Assembly: GCF_024746835.1 (NCBI RefSeq)
Contig: NZ_CP080531.1
Coordinates: 6,034,001-6,098,000, forward strand
Reading direction: 5' to 3'
Origin: Mesorhizobium sp. AR02
GTDB taxonomy: Bacteria; Pseudomonadota; Alphaproteobacteria; Rhizobiales; Rhizobiaceae
Length of the DNA: 64,000 bases
The translations under genes were made by a program, and so were the position numbers. Of this stretch, positions 17,871 to 26,510 are shown piece by piece. The notes under the pieces are model-generated. The model saw only the letters and a program-made list of their open reading frames with translations, had not been told where the DNA came from and ran no database searches. Within the stretch, counting starts at the first letter, position 1; the number at the start of each line of letters is the position of its first letter.

Positions 17871-19079
17871 ATGCATCCCCAGCCAGAGATGGACGATCGT
17901 CTTCCCAGTCGGCCCGCCGGGGTGCTCATTCTCGGTGGGGCGCACGGTACTCTAGCGCTAGCCAGGAGCTTCGGCGTTCAGAAAGTGCCTGTCTGGCTGG
18001 TGAGCAACGACACCCCGTTGCCCAGCTTTTCGCGATATGCCCACCGGACAATGACGTGGCCCGGTCCCGATGACAGTGATGCCGTTGCCTTCCTGCTCGA
18101 TCTGGCCAAGGTTCAGCGGCTTGACGGCTTTCTGCTGATCGCCGGCGGAGACCCGGAAGTTCGTTTCGTATCGCAGTCGATCGATCGGCTGTCCGCCGTA
18201 TTCGACGTGGTGCTGCCGCCATGGCAGCAGCTGAAATGGGTTTGTGAAAAGCCGCTTCTCTACCGCCGGGCGCGCGAACTGGGGCTTGCCGTTCCACTGA
18301 CCTATGAGATCACGTCGCTCGAGCAGGCAACGGCAGCCGAACTTCGCTTTCCCGTGATCCTGAAGCCGCACATGGGCGGGCGCAGCCGTTTTGCGCGCGC
18401 CAAGGCCGTTCTCACCAATGACAAGGCATCGTTTTTGACAGCCTACAGATGGGCTGCTGAAGAGATCGGCAGCGAGAATGTCGTGGTTCAGGAAATGATA
18501 CCGGGCGGAGGAGAGAGCCAGTTCTCCTACGCGGCGCTCTGGGACAAGGGCGCGCCGGTGGCGGAATTCACCGCCCGTCGCACGCGCCAATATCCGGTCG
18601 ATTTCGGCTATACCAGCACCTTCGTGGAGGTCGTTGACGAACCGCAACTGATCGAGGCCGCACGCCGGCTGCTTGGGTCGATCGCGCATCATGGACTGGT
18701 CGAGGTCGAATTCAAGCGCGACGCGCGCGATGGCTCGATGAAGGTGCTCGACGTCAATCCGCGGCCCTGGACATGGTTTGGGCTGGGCGCGGCCGCCGGC
18801 GTCGATCTCGGCGCCATGCTTTGGGCGATCAAATCGGGGCAAACGGTAAAGACGGCCGCAGCGCGGCCCACTACGTCCTGGATGTATCTGGTTCGGGATA
18901 TTGTGGCGGCCGGCAAGCTGATCTCGAGCGGCCGGCTGACGAAGCGAGCCTATTTCAGCTCATTTGCCAAAGTGCGGGCATGGGCGACATTCCAGGCAAA
19001 GGACCCGATGCCGGGCCTGATCGACGTGCCCTTGACGGCCTGGAGAGTGCTGACGCGGCGGATACTTCGGCTCTTGTGA
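17871..19079 (+). CDS. ATP-grasp ligase of unknown substrate
   Basis: Protein of 402 residues. The N-terminal Rossmann-like part starts VLILGGAHGTLALARSFG. The ATP-grasp core runs from about 115 to 310, with FPVILKPHMGGRSRFARAKAV (ATP-binding Lys and flexible loop), VVVQEMIPGGGESQFSYAAL, and the metal-binding HHGLVEVEFKRDARDGSMKVLDVNPRPW. Such proteins join a carboxylate to an amine or other nucleophile through an acyl-phosphate. The start may be at 17871 or the ATG at 17889. A flavin oxidoreductase gene follows on the same strand after 141 nt. The substrate is not identifiable. Confidence 0.75.
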   Translation: MHPQPEMDDRLPSRPAGVLILGGAHGTLALARSFGVQKVPVWLVSNDTPLPSFSRYAHRTMTWPGPDDSDAVAFLLDLAKVQRLDGFLLIAGGDPEVRFVSQSIDRLSAVFDVVLPPWQQLKWVCEKPLLYRRARELGLAVPLTYEITSLEQATAAELRFPVILKPHMGGRSRFARAKAVLTNDKASFLTAYRWAAEEIGSENVVVQEMIPGGGESQFSYAALWDKGAPVAEFTARRTRQYPVDFGYTSTFVEVVDEPQLIEAARRLLGSIAHHGLVEVEFKRDARDGSMKVLDVNPRPWTWFGLGAAAGVDLGAMLWAIKSGQTVKTAAARPTTSWMYLVRDIVAAGKLISSGRLTKRAYFSSFAKVRAWATFQAKDPMPGLIDVPLTAWRVLTRRILRLL

Positions 19080-19220
19080 GACACCAGCCTGGGCGGCTGC
19101 CGGCCCGGCGAAGACAGCCTCCATTTCCGCAATCTTAACCGGGGAATGTTTAGGACGGCGGCGTGACTGAGTTCCCCGCTGCGATCCGGCTTACAGAAAC
19201 AGACACGCGAGACCGCTGAG

Positions 19221-20438
19221 ATGACCGCTTCCATGCCCAGGACCGACTGCGAGGTGGCTGTGATCGGTGCCGGTCCTTTTGGGCTGGCCGTTGCTTCTTC
19301 CCTTAAAGGGGCAGGCGTCGATACGCTCACACTCGGCGGAGCGATGTCGTTCTGGCGCGATCACATGCCGAGAGGCATGAGGCTGCGCTCGCCCTGGCAT
19401 GCGACCTATATCGGCCACACCAAAGGTCCGCTCTCGCTCGATTCCTACGCCAAAGTCCTCGGAATCTCGCCGAGTGAGCCGCTGCGACTCGAAAACTTCG
19501 TCGACTATGGATTGTGGATTCAGGCCCAGGCGGTTCCGGATCTGGATACGCGCAGGGTCGGCCGCGTTGAGAAGGCGAACGGCGGATTTCGTCTGGCACT
19601 GGCCGATGGCGATGCCGTCAAGGCGCGCCGCGTCGTCGTTGCCACCGGCCTGATGAACCAGCAGCTGATCCCCGCCGCCTTCGACGGAATCCCGCGCGAA
19701 CTGGTCAGTCATGCCAGTGAGCATACTGGTTATGAGGCCTTTCGTGGCAAGCGCGTCGCCGTCATCGGGCGCGGGCAAAGCGCTTGCGAATCCGCCGCGC
19801 TGCTCAAACGCAGCGGGGCCGATGTCGAGCTCATCTGCCATGGCGACATCCATTGGCTGGGGTACCGGGCGCTCTCGGGAAAGCAGAGCTGGAGCTTGCG
19901 CGACTTCCTGTCGGAGCGGCTTGCATCGCCATCCAGGGTTGGCCCGTTTCCGATTTCCTGGCTGGTCGAAGTCCCAGGCTTCGTGCACCGGTTCCCGGAA
20001 GCAGCCCGGGTGGGGCTCAACAGGCGCAGCCTCGGCGCCGGCGCGACGGGCTGGCTGAAGCCGGACTTCGACGGGATAAAGGTCAATGCCGGCAGCAGGA
20101 TCGTCAGTGCGTCCGCCAAGAGCAATGCCATTGAACTGCGGTTCGAGAAAGGTGCCGCCACCTTCGACCACGTCCTGCTCGGCACGGGCTACCGGATCGA
20201 TATCGCCAAGCTCGGTTTGTTCGCACCCGACATGCTTGCCGCGATTGCACGCCGGGAGGGATTGCCCCTGCTTTCCGCGGGGTTCGAATCCAGTATCCCC
20301 GGCCTGCATTTCGTCGGCGCGAGCGCGGTCGGCAGTTTCGGCCCGCTGATGCGGTTCACCGCCGGCACGCCGTTTGCCGCGCGCATGGTCGCCCGTTTCA
20401 TTCAAGGAGCCAAAGACAGAAGCTACACTGCTGCCTGA
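19221..20438 (+). CDS. FAD/NAD(P)-dependent oxidoreductase (flavin monooxygenase-like)
   Basis: Protein of 405 residues. The FAD-binding Rossmann motif CEVAVIGAGPFGLAVASSL is at the N-terminus, and a second dinucleotide motif, KRVAVIGRGQSACESAALL, lies near residue 175. The closing segment IPGLHFVGASAVGSFGPLMRF completes the FAD site. The layout resembles SidA/IucD-type N-hydroxylases and flavin monooxygenases. It follows the ATP-grasp gene and its last 16 bases overlap the end of the convergent methyltransferase gene. The substrate is unknown. Confidence 0.78.
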   Translation: MTASMPRTDCEVAVIGAGPFGLAVASSLKGAGVDTLTLGGAMSFWRDHMPRGMRLRSPWHATYIGHTKGPLSLDSYAKVLGISPSEPLRLENFVDYGLWIQAQAVPDLDTRRVGRVEKANGGFRLALADGDAVKARRVVVATGLMNQQLIPAAFDGIPRELVSHASEHTGYEAFRGKRVAVIGRGQSACESAALLKRSGADVELICHGDIHWLGYRALSGKQSWSLRDFLSERLASPSRVGPFPISWLVEVPGFVHRFPEAARVGLNRRSLGAGATGWLKPDFDGIKVNAGSRIVSASAKSNAIELRFEKGAATFDHVLLGTGYRIDIAKLGLFAPDMLAAIARREGLPLLSAGFESSIPGLHFVGASAVGSFGPLMRFTAGTPFAARMVARFIQGAKDRSYTAA

Positions 20439-21256
20439 ACCTGAAAGACCGCATAGTCGATAGGACGGATCGCATCGAGGAAGCCGGGCATCGCCGGCAC
20501 GGGCAGTTCCCTGAAAATACCGGTCTCGCGGATAGCGGGCCGCGCCCAATCGATGGCGCGGTGGCTTGAGCTTCCGTAGACGATGAGACAATCCCGCGGG
20601 TGGCGTTCGAGCGACGATACGAGATTTTTCAGGACGATATCGAAAACGTCCTTTGAAAAGGGGTTGTAGAAATAGACCACCAGCGGCGCTTCGGGAAAAT
20701 CGTAAGCCGCCGCATCCGCCTCGACGACGCTGAGTGCCCGGCATTTCTGCGACGGGTCCCTGAAACGCTCGATGTTGCTTCGGGCGATGTCCACCAGTTC
20801 CCGTGCGAACTCCACGCCGATGACCTCGGCGAACGGATATCGCGACGCCAGCAACAGCGTTCGTGATTTTCCGGAGCCGATGTCGATGAATGTATGTTTG
20901 TGGAGATCGCGGGGCAGCGACTTCATGATGAAGTCGAAGGTTCTCGGCGACGTGCAGACGGCTTCATTGCCCATGGCGCGGTGCGGGCCGACGACATTAA
21001 GGGCGCCGAGCTGGATCGAGCCCGCCGTATCGACGCCGTGCCGGCGATCCCATTTCCGGGCGAGACGGTCCGCGAACATATGCCTGATGTTGCGCCGGAC
21101 AAAACCAAGGCTTGCGCCGAGGCCATGCCGATGGACAAGCCTTACCGGCTCCAGCAGGCCATGCTGACGGAGATGGGACCATGCCCGGCCAAAACGGCCG
21201 AACGAACGATCCTCGAGGCCATCCCGATCCTGGCGTGGCATCTCGATATTCGTCAT
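20423..21256 (-). CDS. Class I SAM-dependent methyltransferase
   Basis: Protein of 277 residues from the ATG at 21256, which is preceded by GGGAG; the longer frame adds 16 residues. The SAM-binding motif I is HTFIDIGSGKSRTLLLASRYPF, followed by acidic EVIGVEFARELVDIARSNI and the later VVEADAAAYDFPEAPLVVYFYNPF. The YFYNPF motif corresponds to the DPPF/NPPF-like post-motif that positions the substrate. It converges on the FAD oxidoreductase with a 16-bp tail overlap. The substrate is unknown. Confidence 0.75.
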   Translation of the reverse strand: MTNIEMPRQDRDGLEDRSFGRFGRAWSHLRQHGLLEPVRLVHRHGLGASLGFVRRNIRHMFADRLARKWDRRHGVDTAGSIQLGALNVVGPHRAMGNEAVCTSPRTFDFIMKSLPRDLHKHTFIDIGSGKSRTLLLASRYPFAEVIGVEFARELVDIARSNIERFRDPSQKCRALSVVEADAAAYDFPEAPLVVYFYNPFSKDVFDIVLKNLVSSLERHPRDCLIVYGSSSHRAIDWARPAIRETGIFRELPVPAMPGFLDAIRPIDYAVFQVQAAV

Positions 21257-21388
21257 GCCACGGGCTCCATCCCAGTCGATGAACATCTTCTGGGGTATCT
21301 GCACCGCGCGCGTTTAAGATTCCCTAACCAGTAAAGTTACGAATGTCTGGATCACGAGCTTCGCGAGGGACCGTGTTGGACGGACGGG

Positions 21389-22147
21389 CTACTGAGCCGA
21401 GGCCTTTGCCGCCCGTTCGATCAAACGCGCCACTTCCTCCGGCTTGGAAAGGTAGACCGCGTGGCTGCCGGAAACCTCGATCGTTTCGCTGCCGGCCCGC
21501 TTGGCCATGCTGCGTTCGAGATCGGGGTTGATGTTGTGGTCTTTGCTCGCGACCAGCGCCCAGCTCTTCTTCTGGTGCCAGGCAGCCGCCGTCACCGGCG
21601 CGCCGGCGGCGGCCTTGGCCAGCATCGGTTGGGACCGTGCCATGAACTTCGCCTCGGCAGCCGGGACGTCGGCAGCGAAATCGGCGGGGAAGGCGGCCGG
21701 GTCAAGGTACAGGAAATCGTCCCTGGTGGCGCGCAAGTCATTGTTGGCGGCAGGAGCCTGCGAGAGCAGGGCGACTGCGCTATCGCCTTTGTCGGGGATG
21801 AAAGCGGCGATGTAGACGAGGCCGACGACGTCAGGCGCATCGCCTGCTTCGGTGATGACCACGCCGCCATAGCTGTGGCCGACCAGAATTGTGGGGCCTT
21901 GTTGCAGATCCAGCACCCGTTTGGTCGCGGCGACGTCGTCGGCGAGTGACGTCAGCGGCTCCTGCACCACGCTGACCGCATAGCCGTCCTTGCCAAGAAT
22001 GTTGGTGACGCGCTGCCATCCGGAGCCATCGGCGAAGGCCCCATGGACGATGACGACGTTCTTGACCGGCGCGGCCCGCGCCGGGGCGACGGCAGCGGAC
22101 AGAAGTGCGGCCGCCGCGGCCGCAGCGACAATGAATTTGTTTAGCAT
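21389..22147 (-). CDS. Secreted alpha/beta-fold hydrolase
   Basis: Protein of 252 residues with a signal peptide (MLNKFIVAAAAAAALLSAAVAPARA). I start at the ATG at 22147 because AAGGAGA precedes it. The catalytic Ser is in ILVGHSYGGVVI, and the oxyanion loop is VIVHGAFADGSGW. The late Asp/His are likely in ASKDHNINPD and VSGSHAVYLSKPEEV. It resembles plant methylesterase-like/salicylate-esterase family hydrolases. It is divergently transcribed from an ArsR regulator, with two identical-arm operators over its promoter, so it is probably the regulator's main target. Confidence 0.85.
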   Translation of the reverse strand: MLNKFIVAAAAAAALLSAAVAPARAAPVKNVVIVHGAFADGSGWQRVTNILGKDGYAVSVVQEPLTSLADDVAATKRVLDLQQGPTILVGHSYGGVVITEAGDAPDVVGLVYIAAFIPDKGDSAVALLSQAPAANNDLRATRDDFLYLDPAAFPADFAADVPAAEAKFMARSQPMLAKAAAGAPVTAAAWHQKKSWALVASKDHNINPDLERSMAKRAGSETIEVSGSHAVYLSKPEEVARLIERAAKASAQ

Positions 22148-22175
22148 CGAGCTCTCCTTCGCTGTCAAAATTTGC

Positions 22176-22191
22176 TCAACCATTTGGTTGA
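22176..22191. promoter_or_regulatory. ArsR-type operator 1, TCAACC-N4-GGTTGA
   Basis: Perfect palindrome TCAACCATTTGGTTGA. It abuts the TTTATT -10 (22191-22196) of the minus-strand hydrolase promoter, whose -35 TTGACA lies at 22214-22219 with a 17-bp spacer, so it covers the expected start point. The same arms recur 40 bp away. Confidence 0.75.
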
Positions 22192-22204
22192 ATAAAGCGT
22201 CAGC

Positions 22205-22231
22205 TTGACAGATTGTCAACCTTTTGGTTGA
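22205..22231. promoter_or_regulatory. ArsR-type operator 2 and back-to-back TTGACA boxes
   Basis: TTGACA-N3-TGTCAA (22205-22219) gives a -35 hexamer for each strand. The perfect palindrome TCAACCTTTTGGTTGA (22216-22231) overlaps the minus-strand -35 and follows the plus-strand one. Occupancy would silence both the hydrolase and arsR promoters. Confidence 0.72.
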
Positions 22232-22268
22232 GTATTTTTAGAGCGAAGAATCGAGCGGGCAGATCGCC

Positions 22269-22649
22269 GTGATTGAGATCGAAGCGTCGAAGGAAGCCGC
22301 GTCGCGCACCGCGCGCCTCGACGCGGTATTCGCCGCGTTAGCTGATCCGACGCGGCGGGCGATTATCGAACGGCTCTCGGGCGGCGAGGCGCGCGTGACT
22401 GAGGTTGCCGAACGCTTTCCGATGTCCTTGAACGCGGTGTCGAAACACATCCGCGTGCTGGAAGCGAGCGGCGTGGTCGAGCGGCAGAGGAAAGGGCGCG
22501 ACCACATTCTCTCCATCAATAAAAGTTCGCTGGACGAGGTCGATGGCTGGATCGACAGGACGCGCCGCTATTGGGAGAAGCGGCTGGACGCCATGGAGCA
22601 CCTGCTGGGCGAGCTCAACAAGGACCGTGTGAGGCCAAAGGATCGCTAG
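22269..22649 (+). CDS. ArsR-family transcriptional regulator
   Basis: Protein of 126 residues starting at GTG. It has the winged helix-turn-helix of the ArsR group: VFAALADPTRRAIIERLSGGEARVTEVAERFPMSLNAVSKHIRVLEASGVVERQRKGRDHILSI. No Cys metal ligands are present, so it senses something other than a metal through thiols. It is followed one base later by an AHSA1/SRPBCC gene, a very common pairing. Twin palindromes upstream are its likely operators, giving autoregulation and control of the divergent hydrolase. Confidence 0.9.
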   Translation: MIEIEASKEAASRTARLDAVFAALADPTRRAIIERLSGGEARVTEVAERFPMSLNAVSKHIRVLEASGVVERQRKGRDHILSINKSSLDEVDGWIDRTRRYWEKRLDAMEHLLGELNKDRVRPKDR

Positions 22650-22650
22650 C

Positions 22651-23100
22651 ATGGCTCACGGTGATATGACGGCTCCGGCCGTGCAGTTACGCCGGCGCGT
22701 GAGCTCCACAGCCGAGCAGATCTTCGACCTGTGGACCCAACCCGAGTTGATGGTTCGCTGGATGAGCCCCTTTTCGGGCGCGGTCGATTGCAAGGCAAGC
22801 TGTGACCTTCGCCCCGGCGGAGCCTTCAGCCTTTTCATGTCATCGCAGGACGCAAGCCGTGAGGTATCCGGCACCTATGTGCTGATCGACCGGCCGCGCA
22901 AGCTTGTCTTCACCTGGGTTGGTCCGTTGACGAACAATGTGACCACGCTGGTAACCGTCGAACTCGATCCGCGCGGCGATGAAACCGACCTCGTGCTGAC
23001 CCACGAGCGTCTGCCGACGCAGGCAATTGTCGAAGGCCATACCAGGGGCTGGGGAAATATACTGGACCATCTGGCGGACACGGTTTCAAACGGCTTTTAA
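22651..23100 (+). CDS. SRPBCC (AHSA1-like) domain protein
   Basis: Protein of 149 residues with a START/Bet v1-like fold. It begins VQLRRRVSSTAEQIFDLWTQPELMVRWM, and continues with DLRPGGAFSLFM, VSGTYVLIDRPRKLVFTW and the C-terminal helix GHTRGWGNILDHLADTV. These proteins bind hydrophobic ligands; paired with an ArsR regulator it may be the ligand-handling partner. The gene starts one base after the arsR stop. A terminator follows. Confidence 0.87.
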   Translation: MAHGDMTAPAVQLRRRVSSTAEQIFDLWTQPELMVRWMSPFSGAVDCKASCDLRPGGAFSLFMSSQDASREVSGTYVLIDRPRKLVFTWVGPLTNNVTTLVTVELDPRGDETDLVLTHERLPTQAIVEGHTRGWGNILDHLADTVSNGF

Positions 23101-23127
23101 GCGAAATCCGTGTCGCGAAGTCCCGGG

Positions 23128-24120
23128 TTAGGTGCCCGGGACGGGAGCCGGCTTCGCCGGCTTTTTGCGCCGCCAGTTGGTGATCTCCCACCTTTTGTGG
23201 AACCACATCCACTGGCCGGGATCCTCGCGCACCCAGCGTTCGACCACGTCGTTCAGCATCTGGGTGGTGGCGTGGACGTCGACGCTGCCGTCAGCGGTGC
23301 GCGGCAAGATCAGCTTGTCCTCGATCTCGAGCCGGAAGCGGTTGCCCGGCAATCTGATGCAGCGCGCCGGATAGACGTCGCAGTCATAGTGGCGGGCAAG
23401 GGTGCCGAGAACGCGGTTGCTCTGGCAGGGGCGGCCGAAGAAGGTCGTATCGAGACCGTTGGAGAATTTCTGGTCGACGAGGACGCCGATGTTGCCGCCG
23501 TTTTCCAGGACGCCTGCCAATGCGAACGAGGCACCGGCCATGGACGGCAGCAGCGATCCCATGGTCGAGCGGCGTGTCGAAAGGATGTAGTCGGCGAGGT
23601 AGGGATTGTTGGGCGGGCGAAACAGCGCCGTGATGTTCATGCCGAAGGTGGCGGCCGCCACCGGCAGCAGCTCGAAATTGCCGAGATGGCCGGTGAAGAC
23701 GATGTGCGGCTGCTTTTCGGCCGCGATCTCGACGAAATGCTCTGTTCCCTTGACCTCGACGCGGCCGGGTTTGGTTGCCGCGGGGTCATAGTCGAACAGG
23801 GCGTCGAGGAAAATGTACTCGGCTGCGAGGCGAGCCATGTTGCCCCACATATCGGAGGCGATGGCCTGGATTTCGTCTTGGCTCTTTTCCGGATAGGCCT
23901 TGCGCAGATTGTCGATGGCGACCTGATGACGCCCGACCCTGGGGCCAATAAGGCGCGCCACGCGGTCGGCGAAATTCAGAGCACTGTCGGCCGGCAGCAG
24001 GCGCAGCACCGAAATGATGATCATCGCCGCGCGGGCAACCAGCCAGTAGTTCAGCTGGCGCAACTGCCTGCCATAGCGAAATCTGAGATCGCGGCGAAAC
24101 TTCTTGAGCACCGAAGTCAA
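23128..24120 (-). CDS. lpxXL: Lipid A very-long-chain acyltransferase
   Basis: Protein of 330 residues in the LpxL/HtrB lysophospholipid acyltransferase family. The catalytic H-x4-E motif is in IVFTGHLGNFELLP. It would transfer the 27-hydroxyoctacosanoate-type chain from AcpXL to lipid A at the inner membrane; this specific role rests on its place at the end of the acpXL cluster. The predicted start is TTG at 24120, four bases after the dehydrogenase stop; an in-frame GTG at 24111 is an alternative with better ribosome-site spacing. Confidence 0.87.
   Translation of the reverse strand: MTSVLKKFRRDLRFRYGRQLRQLNYWLVARAAMIIISVLRLLPADSALNFADRVARLIGPRVGRHQVAIDNLRKAYPEKSQDEIQAIASDMWGNMARLAAEYIFLDALFDYDPAATKPGRVEVKGTEHFVEIAAEKQPHIVFTGHLGNFELLPVAAATFGMNITALFRPPNNPYLADYILSTRRSTMGSLLPSMAGASFALAGVLENGGNIGVLVDQKFSNGLDTTFFGRPCQSNRVLGTLARHYDCDVYPARCIRLPGNRFRLEIEDKLILPRTADGSVDVHATTQMLNDVVERWVREDPGQWMWFHKRWEITNWRRKKPAKPAPVPGT
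23146..23166 (+). terminator. Rho-independent terminator for the arsR-SRPBCC operon
   Basis: AGCCGGC (23146-23152) and GCCGGCT (23156-23162) form a 7-bp stem with a TTC loop, followed by TTTT. It lies inside the coding sequence for the last residues of the convergent lpxXL gene (the KKPAKPAPVPGT tail). Confidence 0.75.
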
Positions 24121-24124
24121 GGCC

Positions 24125-25153
24125 TTAGGCGACGCGCAGGATGATCTTGCCGAAGACGTCGCGACCTTCCATGCGCTTCAGCGCGGCGTCGATATCGTCG
24201 AAGCCGACTTCCGTGTCGATGACCGGCGCGACCTGTCCCGCCGCCATCTTCTGCATGGCATTCGCCATATTCTCCATGCGGCAGCCGAAGGATCCCAGCA
24301 GCTTCAATTGCTGCTGGAAGAGCTGCATCAAGTTGATCTGCGTCGACACGCCCGAGGTCGAGCCGCAGGTCACCAGGCGGCCGCCGCGCTTCAGGCACAG
24401 CATCGAGCCGGCAAAGGTGTCGGCGCCGACATGTTCGAACACGACATCGACGCCCTTCTTCTTGGTCAGCTTGCGCACGACGCCTTCGAAACGGTCTTCG
24501 CGGTAGTTGATGACATGGTCGGCGCCCAGCGCCTTGGCCTTGTCGATCTTGTCGTTCGAGCCGACCGTGGTGATGATGGTGCAGCCCATCCGCTTCGCCA
24601 GCTGGATGGCGGCCGAGCCGATGCCGGAGCCGCCGGCATGGACGAGGATGGTTTCGCCGGGCTGAAGCCTGGCATTGTCGAACAGCATGTGCTCGACGGT
24701 GCCGAAGGTGACAGGCGCCACCGCGGCGCCAATGTCGGTCACGCCGGGCGGGGCGGGGACCAGCAGGCGCGCTGGCAGATTGATCTTCTCCTGCGCGAAG
24801 CCGTCGAGATGGAAGCCGTGAACGCCGGAAACATGTTCGCAGAGATTGTCGCGGCCTTCGCGGCAGGCGCGGCAAAGGCCGCAGGTGCGCGCGCCATAGA
24901 TCGACACCAATTGTCCGGGCAGCAGGCTGGAAACGCCGGGACCGACCGTCTCGACCTCGCCGGAGGCCTCGGCACCGACGACCAGCGGCAGTTTGCGCTT
25001 GGCAAAGGCCATGCCGCGCCAGCCCCAGACGTCGATATGGTTCAGCGCCACCGCCTTGATGCGCAGCGTGACTTCGCCGAGTGCGGGTGGCGGCGGGGGC
25101 GGCAGGTCCACCGTTTCAAGACGGCGGTCCTCGATAAGTTGCAGTGCGCGCAT
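24125..25153 (-). CDS. Zinc-type alcohol dehydrogenase of the lipid A VLCFA cluster
   Basis: Protein of 342 residues from the ATG at 25153 (MRALQLIEDRR); the open frame upstream is not coding. It has the MDR fold with a GroES-like N-terminal domain, structural-zinc cysteines in CGLCRACREGRDNLCEHV, and the cofactor motif HAGGSGIGSAAIQLAKRMG. The position matches adh2XL of the rhizobial acpXL cluster, where it is thought to act in making or modifying the very long acyl chain. It sits 37 nt after fabF1 and four bases before lpxXL. Confidence 0.87.
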   Translation of the reverse strand: MRALQLIEDRRLETVDLPPPPPPALGEVTLRIKAVALNHIDVWGWRGMAFAKRKLPLVVGAEASGEVETVGPGVSSLLPGQLVSIYGARTCGLCRACREGRDNLCEHVSGVHGFHLDGFAQEKINLPARLLVPAPPGVTDIGAAVAPVTFGTVEHMLFDNARLQPGETILVHAGGSGIGSAAIQLAKRMGCTIITTVGSNDKIDKAKALGADHVINYREDRFEGVVRKLTKKKGVDVVFEHVGADTFAGSMLCLKRGGRLVTCGSTSGVSTQINLMQLFQQQLKLLGSFGCRMENMANAMQKMAAGQVAPVIDTEVGFDDIDAALKRMEGRDVFGKIILRVA

Positions 25154-25190
25154 AAGGCCTGTCGGTTCTGTTCGAGAGGAAGTGGCTCGC

Positions 25191-26462
25191 TTAGACCGGT
25201 TCCCGCGCCATGACAAGGCAAGTGTTCTGGCCGCCAAAGCCGAAGGAGTTCGACAGAACGCTGCGAACCTCGGCGTTGCGCTTCTTGTTCGGCACCACGT
25301 CGAGCACGATCGCCGGGTCGGGATTGTCGTAGTTGATGGTCGGCGGAATGACGCTTTCACGCATTGTCATCAGTGAGAACGCCGCCTCGACGGCGCCCGC
25401 CGCCGACAGCGTGTGGCCGATCATCGACTTGTTCGACGAGACCGGCATCGAGCCGATCCGCTCGCCAAACACCGTCGACAGCGACAGATGCTCCATCTTG
25501 TCGTTTTCCGGCGTCGAGGTGCCATGGGCATTGACGTAGTCGATCTCGTCCTTGCTCAGGCCGGCGTCGGCAAGGGCGGCGCGAACCGCCGCGATAGCCG
25601 GCGAACCGTCAGGCTTGGAGCGGGTGCGATGGAAATCGTCGGCCTTTTCGCCGCAGCCGCGCAGGATGCCGAGCACGCTGGCACCGCGGGCGAGCGCCGC
25701 TTCCAGCGATTCGAGCACCAGCGCACCGGAGCCCTCCGCCAACACGAAGCCGTCGCGGTCCTTGGAAAAGGGTTTTGATGCCTTTTCCGGGATGTCATTG
25801 TGGGTCGACAGCGCCGACAGCAGCGAGAAGCGGATCAGCGCCTCGGCGGTCGCCGAACCGTCGGCGCCGATCGACAGCGCCCGGTCGCATTCGCCACGGC
25901 GGATTGCCTCGACACCGAGCTGGATGGCGGTGGCACCCGAAGCACAGGCGGTCGACAGCGTGATCGGCAGGCCGCGCGTGCCGAAACGGTCGGCGAGCCG
26001 GTCGGCGATCGAACCGAACTGGGTGGTCTCGAAAATGTCGAGTTCCTTCAATCCGCGCGCCACCCGCAGCAACCTCTCGGCGCCAGCGTCCTCACTGTCG
26101 GAATTGTAGAGCGAGAAGCGTTCGTGCCAGTCGAGCTCGACCGGGGGCGAGGCGAGGAAGAGCGGACCGCCGAAATCGCTGGAATCGAGGCCGGATTCGG
26201 CCACGGCCTCACGCGCGGCGGTTTCGGCCAGCTCGTAGGTGAGGGGGCTGGCGCCCTTCGAACTTGAATCCAGGAAGTCGACCATGCCGGAAATGCGGGT
26301 GTTGAGGTGATCGACCGGAAAGCGGGTGATCGGGTGGATGCCCGACTTGCCGGAGGTCAGCGCCGCCCAATTGTCTGATTTGCCGACACCAAGCGAGGTC
26401 ACCACACCGATGCCGGTGACGGCGACGATCGGCCTGCCCATGTGATCTCTGAATTTGGTCAT
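25191..26462 (-). CDS. Beta-ketoacyl-ACP synthase, catalytic (FabF1XL type)
   Basis: Protein of 423 residues, the usual KAS II length. The Cys-His-His triad is intact: Cys173 in LSTACASG, His313 in NAHGTSTPEND, and His350 in NKSMIGHTLSAAG. It would elongate the very-long-chain fatty acid on AcpXL. The gene lies 48 nt downstream of a second KAS that lacks the catalytic Cys, so the two probably form a working heterodimer. Confidence 0.92.
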   Translation of the reverse strand: MTKFRDHMGRPIVAVTGIGVVTSLGVGKSDNWAALTSGKSGIHPITRFPVDHLNTRISGMVDFLDSSSKGASPLTYELAETAAREAVAESGLDSSDFGGPLFLASPPVELDWHERFSLYNSDSEDAGAERLLRVARGLKELDIFETTQFGSIADRLADRFGTRGLPITLSTACASGATAIQLGVEAIRRGECDRALSIGADGSATAEALIRFSLLSALSTHNDIPEKASKPFSKDRDGFVLAEGSGALVLESLEAALARGASVLGILRGCGEKADDFHRTRSKPDGSPAIAAVRAALADAGLSKDEIDYVNAHGTSTPENDKMEHLSLSTVFGERIGSMPVSSNKSMIGHTLSAAGAVEAAFSLMTMRESVIPPTINYDNPDPAIVLDVVPNKKRNAEVRSVLSNSFGFGGQNTCLVMAREPV

Positions 26463-26510
26463 CGGGAAACCCTCGGGCGGTTTATCTCTAACGACATGGC
26501 GGGTGCCGCC

